Shown here one piece after another: positions 39,066 to 48,493 of a stretch of 64,000 bases of DNA. The first letter of the stretch is position 1, and the number at the start of each line of letters is the position of its first letter. This DNA comes from Oscillospiraceae bacterium (GTDB taxonomy: Bacteria > Bacillota > Clostridia > Oscillospirales > Oscillospiraceae). The notes beneath the pieces were generated by a model. The model saw nothing but the letters and a program-made list of their open reading frames with translations, did not search any database and was not told where the DNA came from. Position numbers and translations under genes: made by a program. The stretch covers positions 1-64,000 of the forward strand of contig SVLM01000003.1 in the NCBI GenBank assembly GCA_015067945.1. The letters run 5' to 3'.

Positions 39066-41045
39066 TTACTCAGCCACGGACTCGGTGGGCTCTTCGGACT
39101 CCACAGGCTCCTCAGTCTCCTCAACAACGGGCTCGATCAGAGCACGGATGGACAGAGAGATACGCTTGTTCTCTGCATCAACATCGGTGATCTTGACCTG
39201 AACGGTCTGGCCTTCGGACAGAACATCCTCGGGCTTGCCGATACGCTTGTCAGCGATCTGGGAAATGTGAATCAGGCCGTCAACGCCGGGCAGGATCTCA
39301 GCGAATGCACCGAAGGTCATCAGCTTAACGATCTTGGCATCCACAACATCACCAACATTGTAGTTGGTCATGAACTGATTCCAGGGATTCATCTCGGCAG
39401 TCTTGTAGCCCAGAGAAATCTTACGCTTCTCAGCGTCGAAGGAGATGACGTAAACATCGATCTCGTCGCCAACCTTCACAACGTCAGCGGGAGTCTTGAT
39501 ACGGTTCCAGCTCAGCTCGGAAACGTGCACCATGCCGTCTACACCGCCGATGTCCACGAATGCACCGTAAGAAGTCAGGGACTTAACAGTGCCGTGGTAC
39601 TTCTTGCCTTCCTCGATCTCAGCCCAAACCTTCTCCTGAGCAGCCTTGCGGTCCTCGGAGCTTGCAGCACGGATGGAGCCGATGACACGACGGCGGGCAC
39701 GGTTGACCTCTGTAACCTTCAGGGTAACAGTCTTACCCACCATGCCGGACAGGTCGCCGCCCTTGGCAACACCGGACTGGGAAGCGGGAATGAACACACG
39801 GATGCCCTTGATGGTAGCAACCAGGCCGCCCTTGTTCTCCTCGGTGATGACGCCTTCAACATTGGTCTTCTCTTCCACGTAAGTAGCCATCTCGTCCCAG
39901 ATCTTCATGCCGTCCAGCTTCTTCTTGGACAGCTGAACAGTGCCCTCCTGGTCATTGACGCGTACAACGAAGACCTCGATCTCGTCGCCCACATGGAGAA
40001 TGTCCTCAGGCTTCACAGAAGGATCGGCACTAACTTCGTCGTAGGGAATGTAGCCGGCATGCTTGGTGCCCAGATCGACCTGGACTTCGGTGTTGCCAAT
40101 ACCGGTAACGGTTCCGATAACCTTATCTCCTGTATTTAAAGTCTTGATGGACTGCTCCAGGAGTGCCTCAAAGGTTTCCTCCTGCACAGCATCAGCATTG
40201 ATAATTTCGCTCATAGTCTTATTGACCTCCTTTATTATCCACGCCGGAGTTGATGCTCCGGCAGTGATTCCAACCTCATGCACGCCATGGAAGAAGGCCG
40301 GGTCCAATTCGGTGGCATTATCCACCAGGACGACCTTCGGGCAGTGCTCCCGGCAGATGGTAGCCAGGCGGCCGGTATTGGAGCTTTTGGCATCTCCAAC
40401 CACAACCATGGCTTGAGACCGGGCACTTACCTGTGCCGCCTCAGTCTGCCGCGATTCAGTAGCTTTACATATTGTATCAAAAATTTTTACATTAGTAAAC
40501 TGTTTTTTTGCAATTTGGACGCTATTTTTCCACAAAGATTCTGTGGAAGTTGTCTGAGAAACCATGCAAATTGGCAAATCCAAAGCAATTTCACCGGATT
40601 TGGCCCAAATTTCCAGCTCCTCAGGCGTTTCGAACACCTTGCAGCAGCTGCACCAGCCTGCGATCCCCTCCACCTCCGGATGGGAGCGGGTGCCGATGAT
40701 TACCGGCACCCTCCCCTCTGCCTCGGCCTTTTCCACGATGCCGTGAATCCGCTTGACAAAGGGACAAGTGGCGTCGATGATCTTCACATTCTTTGCCTGT
40801 AAGGCATCCTGCACAGCCCGGGATACGCCGTGAGAACGGATAATTACCGTCATATCCGGCTCTGCCTGCTCCGGGGAATCAATGACGGATACCCCCATCG
40901 CATCAAACTTTTTCACAACATGGCGGTTGTGGATGATTGGTCCCAAAGTAACTACACGACGATCCGTTGCAGCGGCCTTCTCCACGGTTTCCACCGCCCG
41001 GTTCACGCCAAAGCAGAACCCTGCACTTTTTGCAACTGTAATCAT
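39066..41045 (-). CDS. ispH-rpsA: Fused IspH (LytB) and ribosomal protein S1
   Basis: The first about 280 residues are 4-hydroxy-3-methylbut-2-enyl diphosphate reductase, with cluster cysteines in KSAGFCFGVNRAVE, IDATCPFVKRIHG and FDTICKATESRQ. The rest is S1-like, with four OB repeats (GDKVIGTVTGIGN, GVITEENKGGLVATIKGIRV, YHGTVKSLTSYGAFVDIGGV, GDVVDAKIVKLMTFGAFAEI) and an acidic tail. This joins isoprenoid synthesis to translation in one chain, as in other Clostridia. ATGA overlap with cmk couples translation. It is the last gene of the hflX-to-rpsA block. Confidence 0.95.
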   Translation of the reverse strand: MITVAKSAGFCFGVNRAVETVEKAAATDRRVVTLGPIIHNRHVVKKFDAMGVSVIDSPEQAEPDMTVIIRSHGVSRAVQDALQAKNVKIIDATCPFVKRIHGIVEKAEAEGRVPVIIGTRSHPEVEGIAGWCSCCKVFETPEELEIWAKSGEIALDLPICMVSQTTSTESLWKNSVQIAKKQFTNVKIFDTICKATESRQTEAAQVSARSQAMVVVGDAKSSNTGRLATICREHCPKVVLVDNATELDPAFFHGVHEVGITAGASTPAWIIKEVNKTMSEIINADAVQEETFEALLEQSIKTLNTGDKVIGTVTGIGNTEVQVDLGTKHAGYIPYDEVSADPSVKPEDILHVGDEIEVFVVRVNDQEGTVQLSKKKLDGMKIWDEMATYVEEKTNVEGVITEENKGGLVATIKGIRVFIPASQSGVAKGGDLSGMVGKTVTLKVTEVNRARRRVIGSIRAASSEDRKAAQEKVWAEIEEGKKYHGTVKSLTSYGAFVDIGGVDGMVHVSELSWNRIKTPADVVKVGDEIDVYVISFDAEKRKISLGYKTAEMNPWNQFMTNYNVGDVVDAKIVKLMTFGAFAEILPGVDGLIHISQIADKRIGKPEDVLSEGQTVQVKITDVDAENKRISLSIRALIEPVVEETEEPVESEEPTESVAE

Positions 41046-41722
41046 ACCGGGATCTTCTCCGAAACGATCTTGAGGATCGCCTCCACAACGCCATCGATAT
41101 CCAAATCGGAAGTGTCCACCTTAATGGAATCCCTTGCCATCTTCAGCGGTGCCAGCTCCCGGTGGGTGTCCTGATAGTCACGCTGCTGAATTTCCTTCAA
41201 AATCTGATCGAAATTCGCCTTATGACCCTTAGCCAGCAGCTCGTCGGTACGGCGGCGGGCTCGAACCTCCGCAGAAGCCGTCAAAAAGATCTTCACATCC
41301 GCCTTCGGAAGCACCACAGTGCCGATATCCCGGCCGTCCATGATCACATTATGGGCCTTGGCTACATCCCGCTGCATATCCAGCAGAACCCCTCGGACAA
41401 CGCCGTGAGCAGAAACCAGACTTGCCTTCTGGGAAATATCCTGGGTGCGGATGTCATTGGTCACATCCATACCGTTCATGATCATGTGCTGCAGACCTTC
41501 TTCATCATACTCGATGTTGATGGTCAGCTCATCGATATATCGCTCCACACCATCCACATCCTTGGGGCTGACACCCAAAAGATCCAGAAAATATGCCACG
41601 GTGCGGTAGATCGCACCGGTGTCCACATAGTAGTAGCCCAGCTCCTTTGCCAAACGCTTGGCAATGGTACTTTTGCCCGCACCGGCAGGGCCGTCGATGG
41701 CGATTGAATACGTCTTTGCCAT
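41042..41722 (-). CDS. cmk: Cytidylate kinase
   Basis: Phosphorylates CMP and dCMP. It has the P-loop AIDGPAGAGKSTIAKRL, YYYVDTGAIYRTVAYF, the MDGRDIGTVVLPKADVK segment and the RRRTDEL lid. It is 226 residues long. A typical clostridial order cmk-ispH-rpsA is seen. GGAAGG precedes the ATG. The plsC gene often found between them is absent here. Confidence 0.95.
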   Translation of the reverse strand: MAKTYSIAIDGPAGAGKSTIAKRLAKELGYYYVDTGAIYRTVAYFLDLLGVSPKDVDGVERYIDELTINIEYDEEGLQHMIMNGMDVTNDIRTQDISQKASLVSAHGVVRGVLLDMQRDVAKAHNVIMDGRDIGTVVLPKADVKIFLTASAEVRARRRTDELLAKGHKANFDQILKEIQQRDYQDTHRELAPLKMARDSIKVDTSDLDIDGVVEAILKIVSEKIPV

Positions 41723-41741
41723 AAAAATGACCTTCCTTTGT

Positions 41742-42797
41742 TTATCCTTCTTTTCTCAGCTTTGCCAAGGCAGCAGCTTCTCTTGCCACCACCTCCGGTG
41801 CTGTCATATTCAGACGCTTGCCCACTTCTTCGGGGCTGAGGGGCATACCGCCCTCCAAGCCGAACCGTAAGCTCAGCAGCTGCACATCCGCTTCCTCCAA
41901 AGACGAGAGCAGCTCCGAAATTCGCTGCCGCATCTGGAAATAGGCAGTATCCTCCACGGCCAGCTCCTCTTCCTGAGGGTCCGGCTCAGGTTCCGCCTTG
42001 GCTCGGTTTACCAACCGGGCAGAGTCGATCATTTCCTTAACGCTTGCGGCCGTTTCTGCGTCCATGTGCAGTGCCTCTGCAATCTCCTCCAGGGTAGGAT
42101 TCCTACCCAAATCAGCAAGCAATCGCTCGTCCACGCTGCGGTAGTCCTCCATTGCCTGCCGCATCTTCTGCCCCACGCCATTGGCATAGGCCTGCAGAAT
42201 CAGTAGCTTTTTCATGGCATAGCGGACACACCGATCACGCATAACTTCAAAATTGCTATCCGTAAACTGGGGCAAATACTGCCACAAGCCCATACTGCCC
42301 TCTTGAATCAAATCCAGCAGCTGCACACCGTAGCCGGTGTATTCGCAGGCAATTTCCACAATACGGCTCAGGCTCAGATTCAGCAGCTTTTGCCACAGCT
42401 CCGGATCTTCTCTGCCTGCAAGATTTGCTGTAAACAGTTCTTTTGCAAGCACAGCCACATCGCCGCAGACAGGAATGGCTGCAATTTCTTCCAAATACAG
42501 CCGCAGAGGATCGTTTTCCTCCAATCCGGTCAGCAGCTTACCTTCCGCCGCCAGCTGCTGCTCCAAACGCAGCCGGGTTCCAAGCTCGCCCGTTAATACA
42601 GCCTTGGGCAGGTCGGAAATATCAAAAGGTATCGCCAAAAAATCCGCCTGAGAAAAGGTCTCGATATCGCCGTCTTCATCCAAGGCTGTAAGCACCGCCG
42701 CAGCGGTCAGCTTCTGTCCCGGCTGCAGATTTTTCAGCAATGCCATAAATACAGATTCTTCAAAGTCCACTTCAATCAGCGGATTTACATTTCTCAT
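41742..42797 (-). CDS. Divergent sigma-70-like protein coupled to rpoD
   Basis: The N terminus (LKNLQPGQKLTAAAVLTALD) recalls region 1.1. Region 1.2-like NDPLRLYLEEIAAIPVC and the core-binding 2.2-like LLDLIQEGSMGLWQYLPQF are recognisable. The aromatic promoter-melting stretch of normal sigmas is replaced by VMRDRCVRYAMKKLLI. Region 3 (PTLEEIAEALHMDAET) and a weak region 4 (LSPEEVGKRLNMTAPEVVAR) follow. So it probably binds RNA polymerase core but may not melt DNA normally. It starts in the rpoD stop (ATGA). A modified sigma or a sigma decoy is equally possible. Confidence 0.75.
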   Translation of the reverse strand: MRNVNPLIEVDFEESVFMALLKNLQPGQKLTAAAVLTALDEDGDIETFSQADFLAIPFDISDLPKAVLTGELGTRLRLEQQLAAEGKLLTGLEENDPLRLYLEEIAAIPVCGDVAVLAKELFTANLAGREDPELWQKLLNLSLSRIVEIACEYTGYGVQLLDLIQEGSMGLWQYLPQFTDSNFEVMRDRCVRYAMKKLLILQAYANGVGQKMRQAMEDYRSVDERLLADLGRNPTLEEIAEALHMDAETAASVKEMIDSARLVNRAKAEPEPDPQEEELAVEDTAYFQMRQRISELLSSLEEADVQLLSLRFGLEGGMPLSPEEVGKRLNMTAPEVVAREAAALAKLRKEG

Positions 42798-43663
42798 ACA
42801 AGAAATTCCTCCAAGCCCATGCTTGCACCCAGTTTTTGCAATTTTTCCATTGCCTGCTGCTCAATTTGTCTGGCTCGCTCTTTCGAGATTTCCAGCAATT
42901 TGCCGATTTCATCCAGGGAATGGCACACACCGTCAGCCATGCCAAAATGCAGCCGCAGAACCTGCTGCTGGCGATCTGTCAGCATAGAAAGCAAGGTGTC
43001 CATGGTGTGATTCAGCTCCTCCCGAATCAACTCTTCATAGGGCTGAGGAGATTGAATATCCTCCAGCAGTTCCGCAAGGGTCCCCTCTTCCTCTGAGCCA
43101 ACGGGGGCATCGATAGAGATCAATTGGGGATCCAACTGCAGCAACTGTCGCACCTTCTGTTCCGGGATATTACAATACGCACTAAGCTGCTCTACCGTAG
43201 GTTCTTCGCCATTTTTCTTCAGCAGTGTCTCTCTGGCGGCGTTGACCTTGCGGATCCGCTCTGCCGTGTGGGCAGGCACCCGGATCAAGCCGTGGTCAGC
43301 AAGGCATCGGGTAATACCCTGACGGATCCATTTGGTAGCGTATGTAGAAAAACGGAATTCCAGCGTGTAATCAAACTTCTTTGCTGCCGCCAGCAGACCG
43401 ATACTGCCCTCCTGAATCAGATCCATCAGCGGCACGCCACGTCCGGCATATTCCTTGGCAACAGATACCACCAATCGCAGATTGGAATTGACCATCTGCC
43501 GGATGGCGTCTGCATCGCCCTCTGCACAACGCTTCGCCAGCAGGCGTTCCTGCTCAGGCGATAGACGGGGGTATTGACGGATCTCATGCAGATATTGGCG
43601 AACATCCTCTTCTCCGGTACTGACCGGAATTGGGGATTCCGCAACGGAAACATCTGATGTCAT
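42794..43663 (-). CDS. rpoD: RNA polymerase sigma-70 factor (RpoD/SigA-like)
   Basis: It has regions 1.2 to 4.2: DVRQYLHEIRQYPRLS, MVNSNLRLVVSVAKEYAGRG, PLMDLIQEGSIGLLAAAKKF, FRFSTYATKWIRQGI, and region 4 with SLDEIGKLLEISKERARQIE. Region 1.1 is missing, and the region 2.4/3.0 part (CLADHGLIRVPAHTAERIRK) departs from the usual primary sigma. At 289 residues it is short. The position after dnaG is the classical macromolecular synthesis operon, so it may be the main sigma, but these changes leave that open. It overlaps dnaG by 4 bases. Confidence 0.85.
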   Translation of the reverse strand: MTSDVSVAESPIPVSTGEEDVRQYLHEIRQYPRLSPEQERLLAKRCAEGDADAIRQMVNSNLRLVVSVAKEYAGRGVPLMDLIQEGSIGLLAAAKKFDYTLEFRFSTYATKWIRQGITRCLADHGLIRVPAHTAERIRKVNAARETLLKKNGEEPTVEQLSAYCNIPEQKVRQLLQLDPQLISIDAPVGSEEEGTLAELLEDIQSPQPYEELIREELNHTMDTLLSMLTDRQQQVLRLHFGMADGVCHSLDEIGKLLEISKERARQIEQQAMEKLQKLGASMGLEEFLV

Positions 43664-45411
43664 GCTTTCATTCCCTTACTTTTCTTTAACTTGTTTTGAT
43701 AGGCCAACAGATCATCCTCCGAGGCGATCCGGGAGGACTGATGCTCAGCACGAACAGTACGGACACAATCCAAAAATGCCTGCTCGCTGACCGGGCCCTG
43801 CTGCCTTTGCGTAATCGATGCGGCATGGGATGCTTCATCAGAGCTAAGCTCCTCCAGCACAGCCAGAGAAACCTCCAGACCCATTTGGTGCCGACGACGG
43901 AGCTGCCCGTAGATATTACCAAGCAGTGCAGAGGAGAACATCTCCGGCTCCAGATCCCCTGCCATGTCCAGCAGTGCAGGATCCCGCAGTGCCAAAGCTA
44001 TGATACATTCTTCCGCCATGGCGGATTTCATATTGTCGTAACGGATTGTGCGGCTCTTGGGCTGCAGTGCCTTAGCCGGAGCAAGATCGATTGCCTCCTG
44101 CTTTTTCTTGTCCGCGGTCTGGCGGCGTTTGATGGCCCGCTTGATCTCCATGGACATGGCATCCATACTGATCTTAGCGGTTTCCGCGACCCGGCCTGCA
44201 TAGACCTCACGCTGAATGGCACTGGGCAGCGTACTGATCAGATCAGAACATTCCTGCAGGAACTTGACCCGCTGATCATCGATATTCAAATCGTATTTTC
44301 CGCGGATGACATTGAGCTGGTATTCCACGCGATTGGACGACCCCTCAAGCAGCAGCCTGAGCTTGTCCGCACCGTATTTTTTCAAATAATCGTCGGGGTC
44401 CAGATCGTCCGGCAGCTGCAGAACCCTGACCTGCAGACCGGCTTTTTCCAAAATAGGGATGGCCCGCTTTGTGGCATTTTGACCGGCCTTATCGCCGTCG
44501 TAGATCAAAATAACCTGCTCGGCATACCGGGTGATCAGGGCCGCCTGCTCGTCGGTCAAGCTGGTGCCAAGAGAAGCTACCGCATTGTCAAAGCCATACT
44601 GGTGCAGAGCAACAACGTCAATATTGCCCTCCACCAAAATAAGCGAACTTTCTTTGGTTTTCTTAGCCAAATTCAAACCGAACAAGTTTTTTCGCTTATT
44701 AAAAATCATGGATTCCGGAGAATTCAAGTATTTTGCCGTATCCTTATCGTTTTTCAATATACGGCCGCCAAAGGCGATCACATTACCCCGGACATCGATA
44801 ATGGGAAACATCAAGCGGTCACGGAAACGGTCCAAAAGATTACCGTTCTTTTGAGATACTGTCACCAAACCGGAATCCCGAAGCTCCTGATCTGTATAAC
44901 CCTTGGCACGCATGGCCTTGGTCAGGCCGTCCCAGCTATCGGGAGCATAACCCACACCAAAGGTGGTGAGAATGGATTTGGTCATTCCCCGGTTCAGGGC
45001 GTACTGCAAAGCAGCCTGTCCCACCGGGGCGTAAAGCTGGCTGTGAAAATACCGGGCAGCTTCCTTATGCAACGCCCAAAGACGCTCCTGCTGCTTATAG
45101 CGGCTTTGATATTCCTCATCCTCCGGCACGGTCATGCCCACACGTTTTGCCAGGGCACGAACCGCATCGGGGTAGCTCATGCCCTCAACCTCCATCTGGA
45201 AATTGATGACGCCACCGCCCTTATGGCAGCCAAAGCAATAGTAAATACCCTTATCGGGAGCAACGGAGAAGGAGGCGGTCTTTTCACCGTGGAACGGACA
45301 CAGGCCAAACATATTGGCACCGGAGCGTCTCAGGCTCACATACTGGCCGACCACATCCTCAATGGGATTACGCTGTACCAATTCGTCAATAAATGACGGT
45401 GGAAATGCCAT
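43660..45411 (-). CDS. dnaG: DNA primase
   Basis: Makes RNA primers at the replication fork. The zinc ribbon CPFHGEKTASF with YYCFGCHKGGG gives the CHC2 ligands. The TOPRIM domain shows LVEGNIDVVALHQYGF, SLGTSLTDEQAALI and ILIYDGDKAGQNATKRAIP. The C-terminal helicase-binding part is present. It is 583 residues long. GGAGGGACGG stands before the ATG. It is coupled to two sigma-type genes downstream. Confidence 0.96.
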   Translation of the reverse strand: MAFPPSFIDELVQRNPIEDVVGQYVSLRRSGANMFGLCPFHGEKTASFSVAPDKGIYYCFGCHKGGGVINFQMEVEGMSYPDAVRALAKRVGMTVPEDEEYQSRYKQQERLWALHKEAARYFHSQLYAPVGQAALQYALNRGMTKSILTTFGVGYAPDSWDGLTKAMRAKGYTDQELRDSGLVTVSQKNGNLLDRFRDRLMFPIIDVRGNVIAFGGRILKNDKDTAKYLNSPESMIFNKRKNLFGLNLAKKTKESSLILVEGNIDVVALHQYGFDNAVASLGTSLTDEQAALITRYAEQVILIYDGDKAGQNATKRAIPILEKAGLQVRVLQLPDDLDPDDYLKKYGADKLRLLLEGSSNRVEYQLNVIRGKYDLNIDDQRVKFLQECSDLISTLPSAIQREVYAGRVAETAKISMDAMSMEIKRAIKRRQTADKKKQEAIDLAPAKALQPKSRTIRYDNMKSAMAEECIIALALRDPALLDMAGDLEPEMFSSALLGNIYGQLRRRHQMGLEVSLAVLEELSSDEASHAASITQRQQGPVSEQAFLDCVRTVRAEHQSSRIASEDDLLAYQNKLKKSKGMKA

Positions 45412-45440
45412 TGTCCGTCCCTCCTTTCTTTAACCTTTCT

Positions 45441-45470
45441 ATTGTATCACATTATCCGCGGATTTGCCAA
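45441..45470 (-). promoter_or_regulatory. Promoter of dnaG-rpoD inside the dgt end
   Basis: TTGGCA, 18 bases, TACAAT on the minus strand, lying partly within the last dgt codons. Confidence 0.6.
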
Positions 45471-46465
45471 CCCGCAGGAACAAAAATTTGTGTAAATTTA
45501 TCTACCGCATAATTGTCCGTCATACCTGCGATGTAATCGCAGACAGTACGCTCCAAGCCGTCAAAGGACATTTGGGGCTGGAAGTCGTAGGGTAGCTCCT
45601 GAGGATTGCGGTAATAGTAGTCAAAAAGACGGCAGAGCATATCCTTGGCCTTCTGCTCCTCACCTTTTGCCACCGGGTTGCGGTAAACCCGTTCAAACAT
45701 AAAGCTGCGAAGATCCTTCAGTGCCTGCTCCACCGCAGGGGAAAGGCAAATGGCACCGGCCTCCCGGCTGGTCAAAATAATATCACATACCAGTGTATCG
45801 ATTCGCTGGCCGTGGGTATAACCCAGCACATCAGAAATACTGTCCGGGATATCCTCGTTGGAAAGAATGCCCGCACGGATTGCATCGTCAATGTCATGGT
45901 TCACATAGGCCATCTGGTCGGCACGGCGAACCACCTGTCCCTCCAATGTTTCCGGTATCCGGTCACCGGTATGCCCCAAGATACCCATGCGTACCTCGTA
46001 TGTCAGGTTTAGACCTGAACCATTGTTTTCCAGCACATCCACCACTCGCAGACTTTGTTCGTTGTGGCGAAAAGGCTTACCGATGCACTCAGACAGTGCC
46101 CCCTCGCCGGCATGACCAAAGGGCGTATGACCCAAATCATGACCCAATGCGACAGCTTCGGTTAAGTCCTCGTTCAACGCCAATGCCCGGGTAATGGTTC
46201 TTGCGATCCGGGAGACCTCGATGGTATGGGTCATGCGGGTGCGGTAATGGTCACCCTCCGGCTGCAAAAATACCTGGGTCTTATGCATCAGGCGGCGAAA
46301 CGCCTTGCTGTGGACGATGCGGTCCGTGTCCCGCTGATAGCAGGTACGCACGTCCTGCTCCCGGTCCTTATCTCCAAAGGGACGACCCTTGCTTTTGTCA
46401 GCAAAGGCAGCCAGCGGATTTAACCGTCGATGCTCCTGCAGTTCCAATTCTTCCCGTACTGTCAT
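45452..46465 (-). CDS. dgt: Deoxyguanosinetriphosphate triphosphohydrolase-like protein
   Basis: An HD-domain dNTP triphosphohydrolase. RDTDRIVHSKAFRRLMHKTQ is the family signature, with metal sites RTRMTHTIEVSRIARTI, ALGHDLGHTPFGHAGE and YVNHDIDDAIRAG. It cleaves dGTP or other dNTPs and sets the pool upstream of primase. It is 337 residues, the shorter type 2 form. The start has GGAAGG. Confidence 0.94.
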   Translation of the reverse strand: MTVREELELQEHRRLNPLAAFADKSKGRPFGDKDREQDVRTCYQRDTDRIVHSKAFRRLMHKTQVFLQPEGDHYRTRMTHTIEVSRIARTITRALALNEDLTEAVALGHDLGHTPFGHAGEGALSECIGKPFRHNEQSLRVVDVLENNGSGLNLTYEVRMGILGHTGDRIPETLEGQVVRRADQMAYVNHDIDDAIRAGILSNEDIPDSISDVLGYTHGQRIDTLVCDIILTSREAGAICLSPAVEQALKDLRSFMFERVYRNPVAKGEEQKAKDMLCRLFDYYYRNPQELPYDFQPQMSFDGLERTVCDYIAGMTDNYAVDKFTQIFVPAGWQIRG

Positions 46466-46479
46466 AACGCTTACCTTCC

Positions 46480-47106
46480 TTACTCTACAGGGAACGCCCT
46501 GTACTCTTTTCCGGTTTCCATGCCCTCAATATTGGCGGCACTCATATCCGTCAGCCGATCCAGAAAAGGTTGTGCCTGAGCCTCCGGCATAAGAATCTCC
46601 AAATCTACCTCGGAGCCAAATTCCGTATTGCGGATCAACCCGCCAAAGGCAGCAACCTCCAGCTTTACCCGTTCGTAATAAGTATACGGGCACGGCACAT
46701 ACAGCACCGACCACACCCGCTTCATGGATTTTCCTGCCGCGTCAACAGCAATCTTCGCACCCTTGGTATAGGCTCTTACCAGACCGCCGGCTCCGAGCAG
46801 TATGCCGCCAAAGTACCGGGTGACCACACAGACAATATTATGAAGCCCTTCTCTTTGCAGCACCTGCAGCATGGGCATACCGGCTGTGCCGCCGGGTTCG
46901 CCGTCATCGGAAAACCGCACAGCACCGTCCTTGATGATATACGCCCAGCAATTGTGGGTGGCATCATAGTGCTGTTTCTTCATTTCCTGGATTTTTGCCA
47001 GAGCCTCCTCTTCCGTCTCCACAAGCCAAACACGGCCAATGAACCGGGATTTCTTCTCTGTAAATTCGTCTTGCCCAAAACCGGTGGGAACCAAGTATTC
47101 CTCCAA
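46480..47106 (-). CDS. yigZ: YigZ/IMPACT-family protein
   Basis: An N-terminal UPF0029 domain (KKSRFIGRVWLVETEEEALA, ATHNCWAYIIKDGAVRFSDD, GEPGGTAGMPMLQVL, NIVCVVTRYFGGILLGAGGL) followed by a ferredoxin-like C-terminal domain. The family affects translation or nucleic acid handling, but the biochemical role is unclear. It starts with TTG, with AAGGAG 9 bases upstream. It lies between hflX and dgt. Confidence 0.93.
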   Translation of the reverse strand: MEEYLVPTGFGQDEFTEKKSRFIGRVWLVETEEEALAKIQEMKKQHYDATHNCWAYIIKDGAVRFSDDGEPGGTAGMPMLQVLQREGLHNIVCVVTRYFGGILLGAGGLVRAYTKGAKIAVDAAGKSMKRVWSVLYVPCPYTYYERVKLEVAAFGGLIRNTEFGSEVDLEILMPEAQAQPFLDRLTDMSAANIEGMETGKEYRAFPVE

Positions 47107-47109
47107 CCG

Positions 47110-48378
47110 TCAGCACTCCTTCGTGATATATTCCCGGATTTTTCCGTAGAGAATGGGATCCACAATAGTATCCACTACGATCCCCTCAGCCGTATATTCC
47201 ACATTCAGCACCTGAGCACCGGAATGCAGTGTCTCCACCATGCCGCCCATGGAATACGGCAGCGTCACAATCACATGGTGACGGCTATGCCCCAAGGTAC
47301 GCTCAATGGCCTGCAAAAGCTCCGGCATACCGGCACCGTTGGCAGCGGAAACAGCCACAACATCCTCGCCAATGGGGATATCGGTCTTTTCCACTAAATC
47401 AGCCTTATTATAGCAACGCAGTACTTTCGTGCCGGGCTTGGCAAGCTGAGAGATCAGCCGATCCACCACCTCGATGTGCTCTTCTCTATTCTCATCAGCC
47501 GAGTCGATCACGTGCAGCAGCAGGTCAGCATATTCCAGCTCCTCCAGTGTTGCCCGGAAGGCATCCACCAGATGATGGGGCAGCTTTGCGATAAAACCGA
47601 CGGTATCTGTCAGCACCACATCCAAATTATCTGACACAGTCAGCTGCCGGGAGGTGGTGTCCAAGGTGTCAAACAGACGGTTATTGGCCGGAATTCCTGC
47701 ACCGGTCAGCTGATTGAGCAATGTGGACTTACCTGCGTTTGTATAGCCAACGATGGCAACCACCGGAACGGAATTCTTCATTCTCCGCTCCCGCTGTACG
47801 CTCCGCACCTGCCTCACCTGCTCCAGTTCATGCTGAAGCCGGGCAATTCGTTCACGGATATGACGGCGGTCAGATTCCAATTTCGTTTCACCGGGGCCCC
47901 GGGTGCCGATACCACCACCCTGCCGGGACAGACTCTTGCCCATGCCGGACAGCCGGGGCAGCAGATACTGATACTGGGCGAGCTCAACCTGCAGTCGGCC
48001 CTCTTTGGTCTTCGCCCGCTGGGCGAAGATATCCAAAATTAAGGCACTGCGGTCAAGCACCGTAACGCCGATAATTTCTTCCAGTGCCCGGATATTACCC
48101 GGGGATAGTTCGTTATCAAACACCACCATGGTAGATGCGGTGGCCTCCACCAGCATTTTTACCTCAATCGCTTTACCCTCACCGATAAAGCTGTGAGAGT
48201 CCGGGGTGTGACGGTTTTGCAGAACCTTGCCGGTACAAAAGCCGCCGGCAGTCTCCAGCAGTGCCTCCAGCTCCTCCAGGGTCTCATCGGTAGCGGTCTG
48301 TTCCTTTCGGAAGCAGTCCGCATTCAGCCCAACCAGCACCGCACGCTCCTGAATATTTTGTTCAAAATTTGATTCCAT
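47110..48378 (-). CDS. hflX: GTPase HflX
   Basis: A ribosome-splitting GTPase. The N-terminal HflX domain has DNELSPGNIRALEEIIGVTV and DRSALILDIFAQRAKTKEGR, and a coiled region with LSRQGGGIGTRGPGETKLES. The G domain follows: AIVGYTNAGKSTLLNQLTGA, LFDTLDTTSRQ, LTDTVGFIAKLPHHLVDAF and YNKAD. The ATG at 48378 follows GGAGG; the longer start at 48444 lies beyond the promoter. It heads the block to ispH-rpsA. Confidence 0.95.
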   Translation of the reverse strand: MESNFEQNIQERAVLVGLNADCFRKEQTATDETLEELEALLETAGGFCTGKVLQNRHTPDSHSFIGEGKAIEVKMLVEATASTMVVFDNELSPGNIRALEEIIGVTVLDRSALILDIFAQRAKTKEGRLQVELAQYQYLLPRLSGMGKSLSRQGGGIGTRGPGETKLESDRRHIRERIARLQHELEQVRQVRSVQRERRMKNSVPVVAIVGYTNAGKSTLLNQLTGAGIPANNRLFDTLDTTSRQLTVSDNLDVVLTDTVGFIAKLPHHLVDAFRATLEELEYADLLLHVIDSADENREEHIEVVDRLISQLAKPGTKVLRCYNKADLVEKTDIPIGEDVVAVSAANGAGMPELLQAIERTLGHSRHHVIVTLPYSMGGMVETLHSGAQVLNVEYTAEGIVVDTIVDPILYGKIREYITKEC

Positions 48379-48403
48379 AGTTCCTCCGAAAACACTTTTT
48401 CTT

Positions 48404-48433
48404 AGTATAACACAAAACACGCAGTGCTGGCAA
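48404..48433 (-). promoter_or_regulatory. Promoter of hflX
   Basis: TTGCCA, 18 bases, TATACT on the minus strand, about 30 bases upstream of the ATG. Confidence 0.65.
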
Positions 48434-48453
48434 CTTATTTGCAACGTAAAAGT

Positions 48454-48489
48454 AAAAAGTCCGCACTACGCTACCTTAGTGCGGACTTT
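48454..48489 (-). terminator. Terminator of rpmE
   Basis: A 13-bp stem (48456-48468 with 48477-48489), followed on the minus strand by T-rich TTACTTTT. Confidence 0.85.
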
Positions 48490-48493
48490 GCTC

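Noticed and set aside
43696..45396. Open frame of 566 codons on the plus strand
   Set aside because: It is antisense to dnaG and shows low-complexity composition without recognisable motifs.
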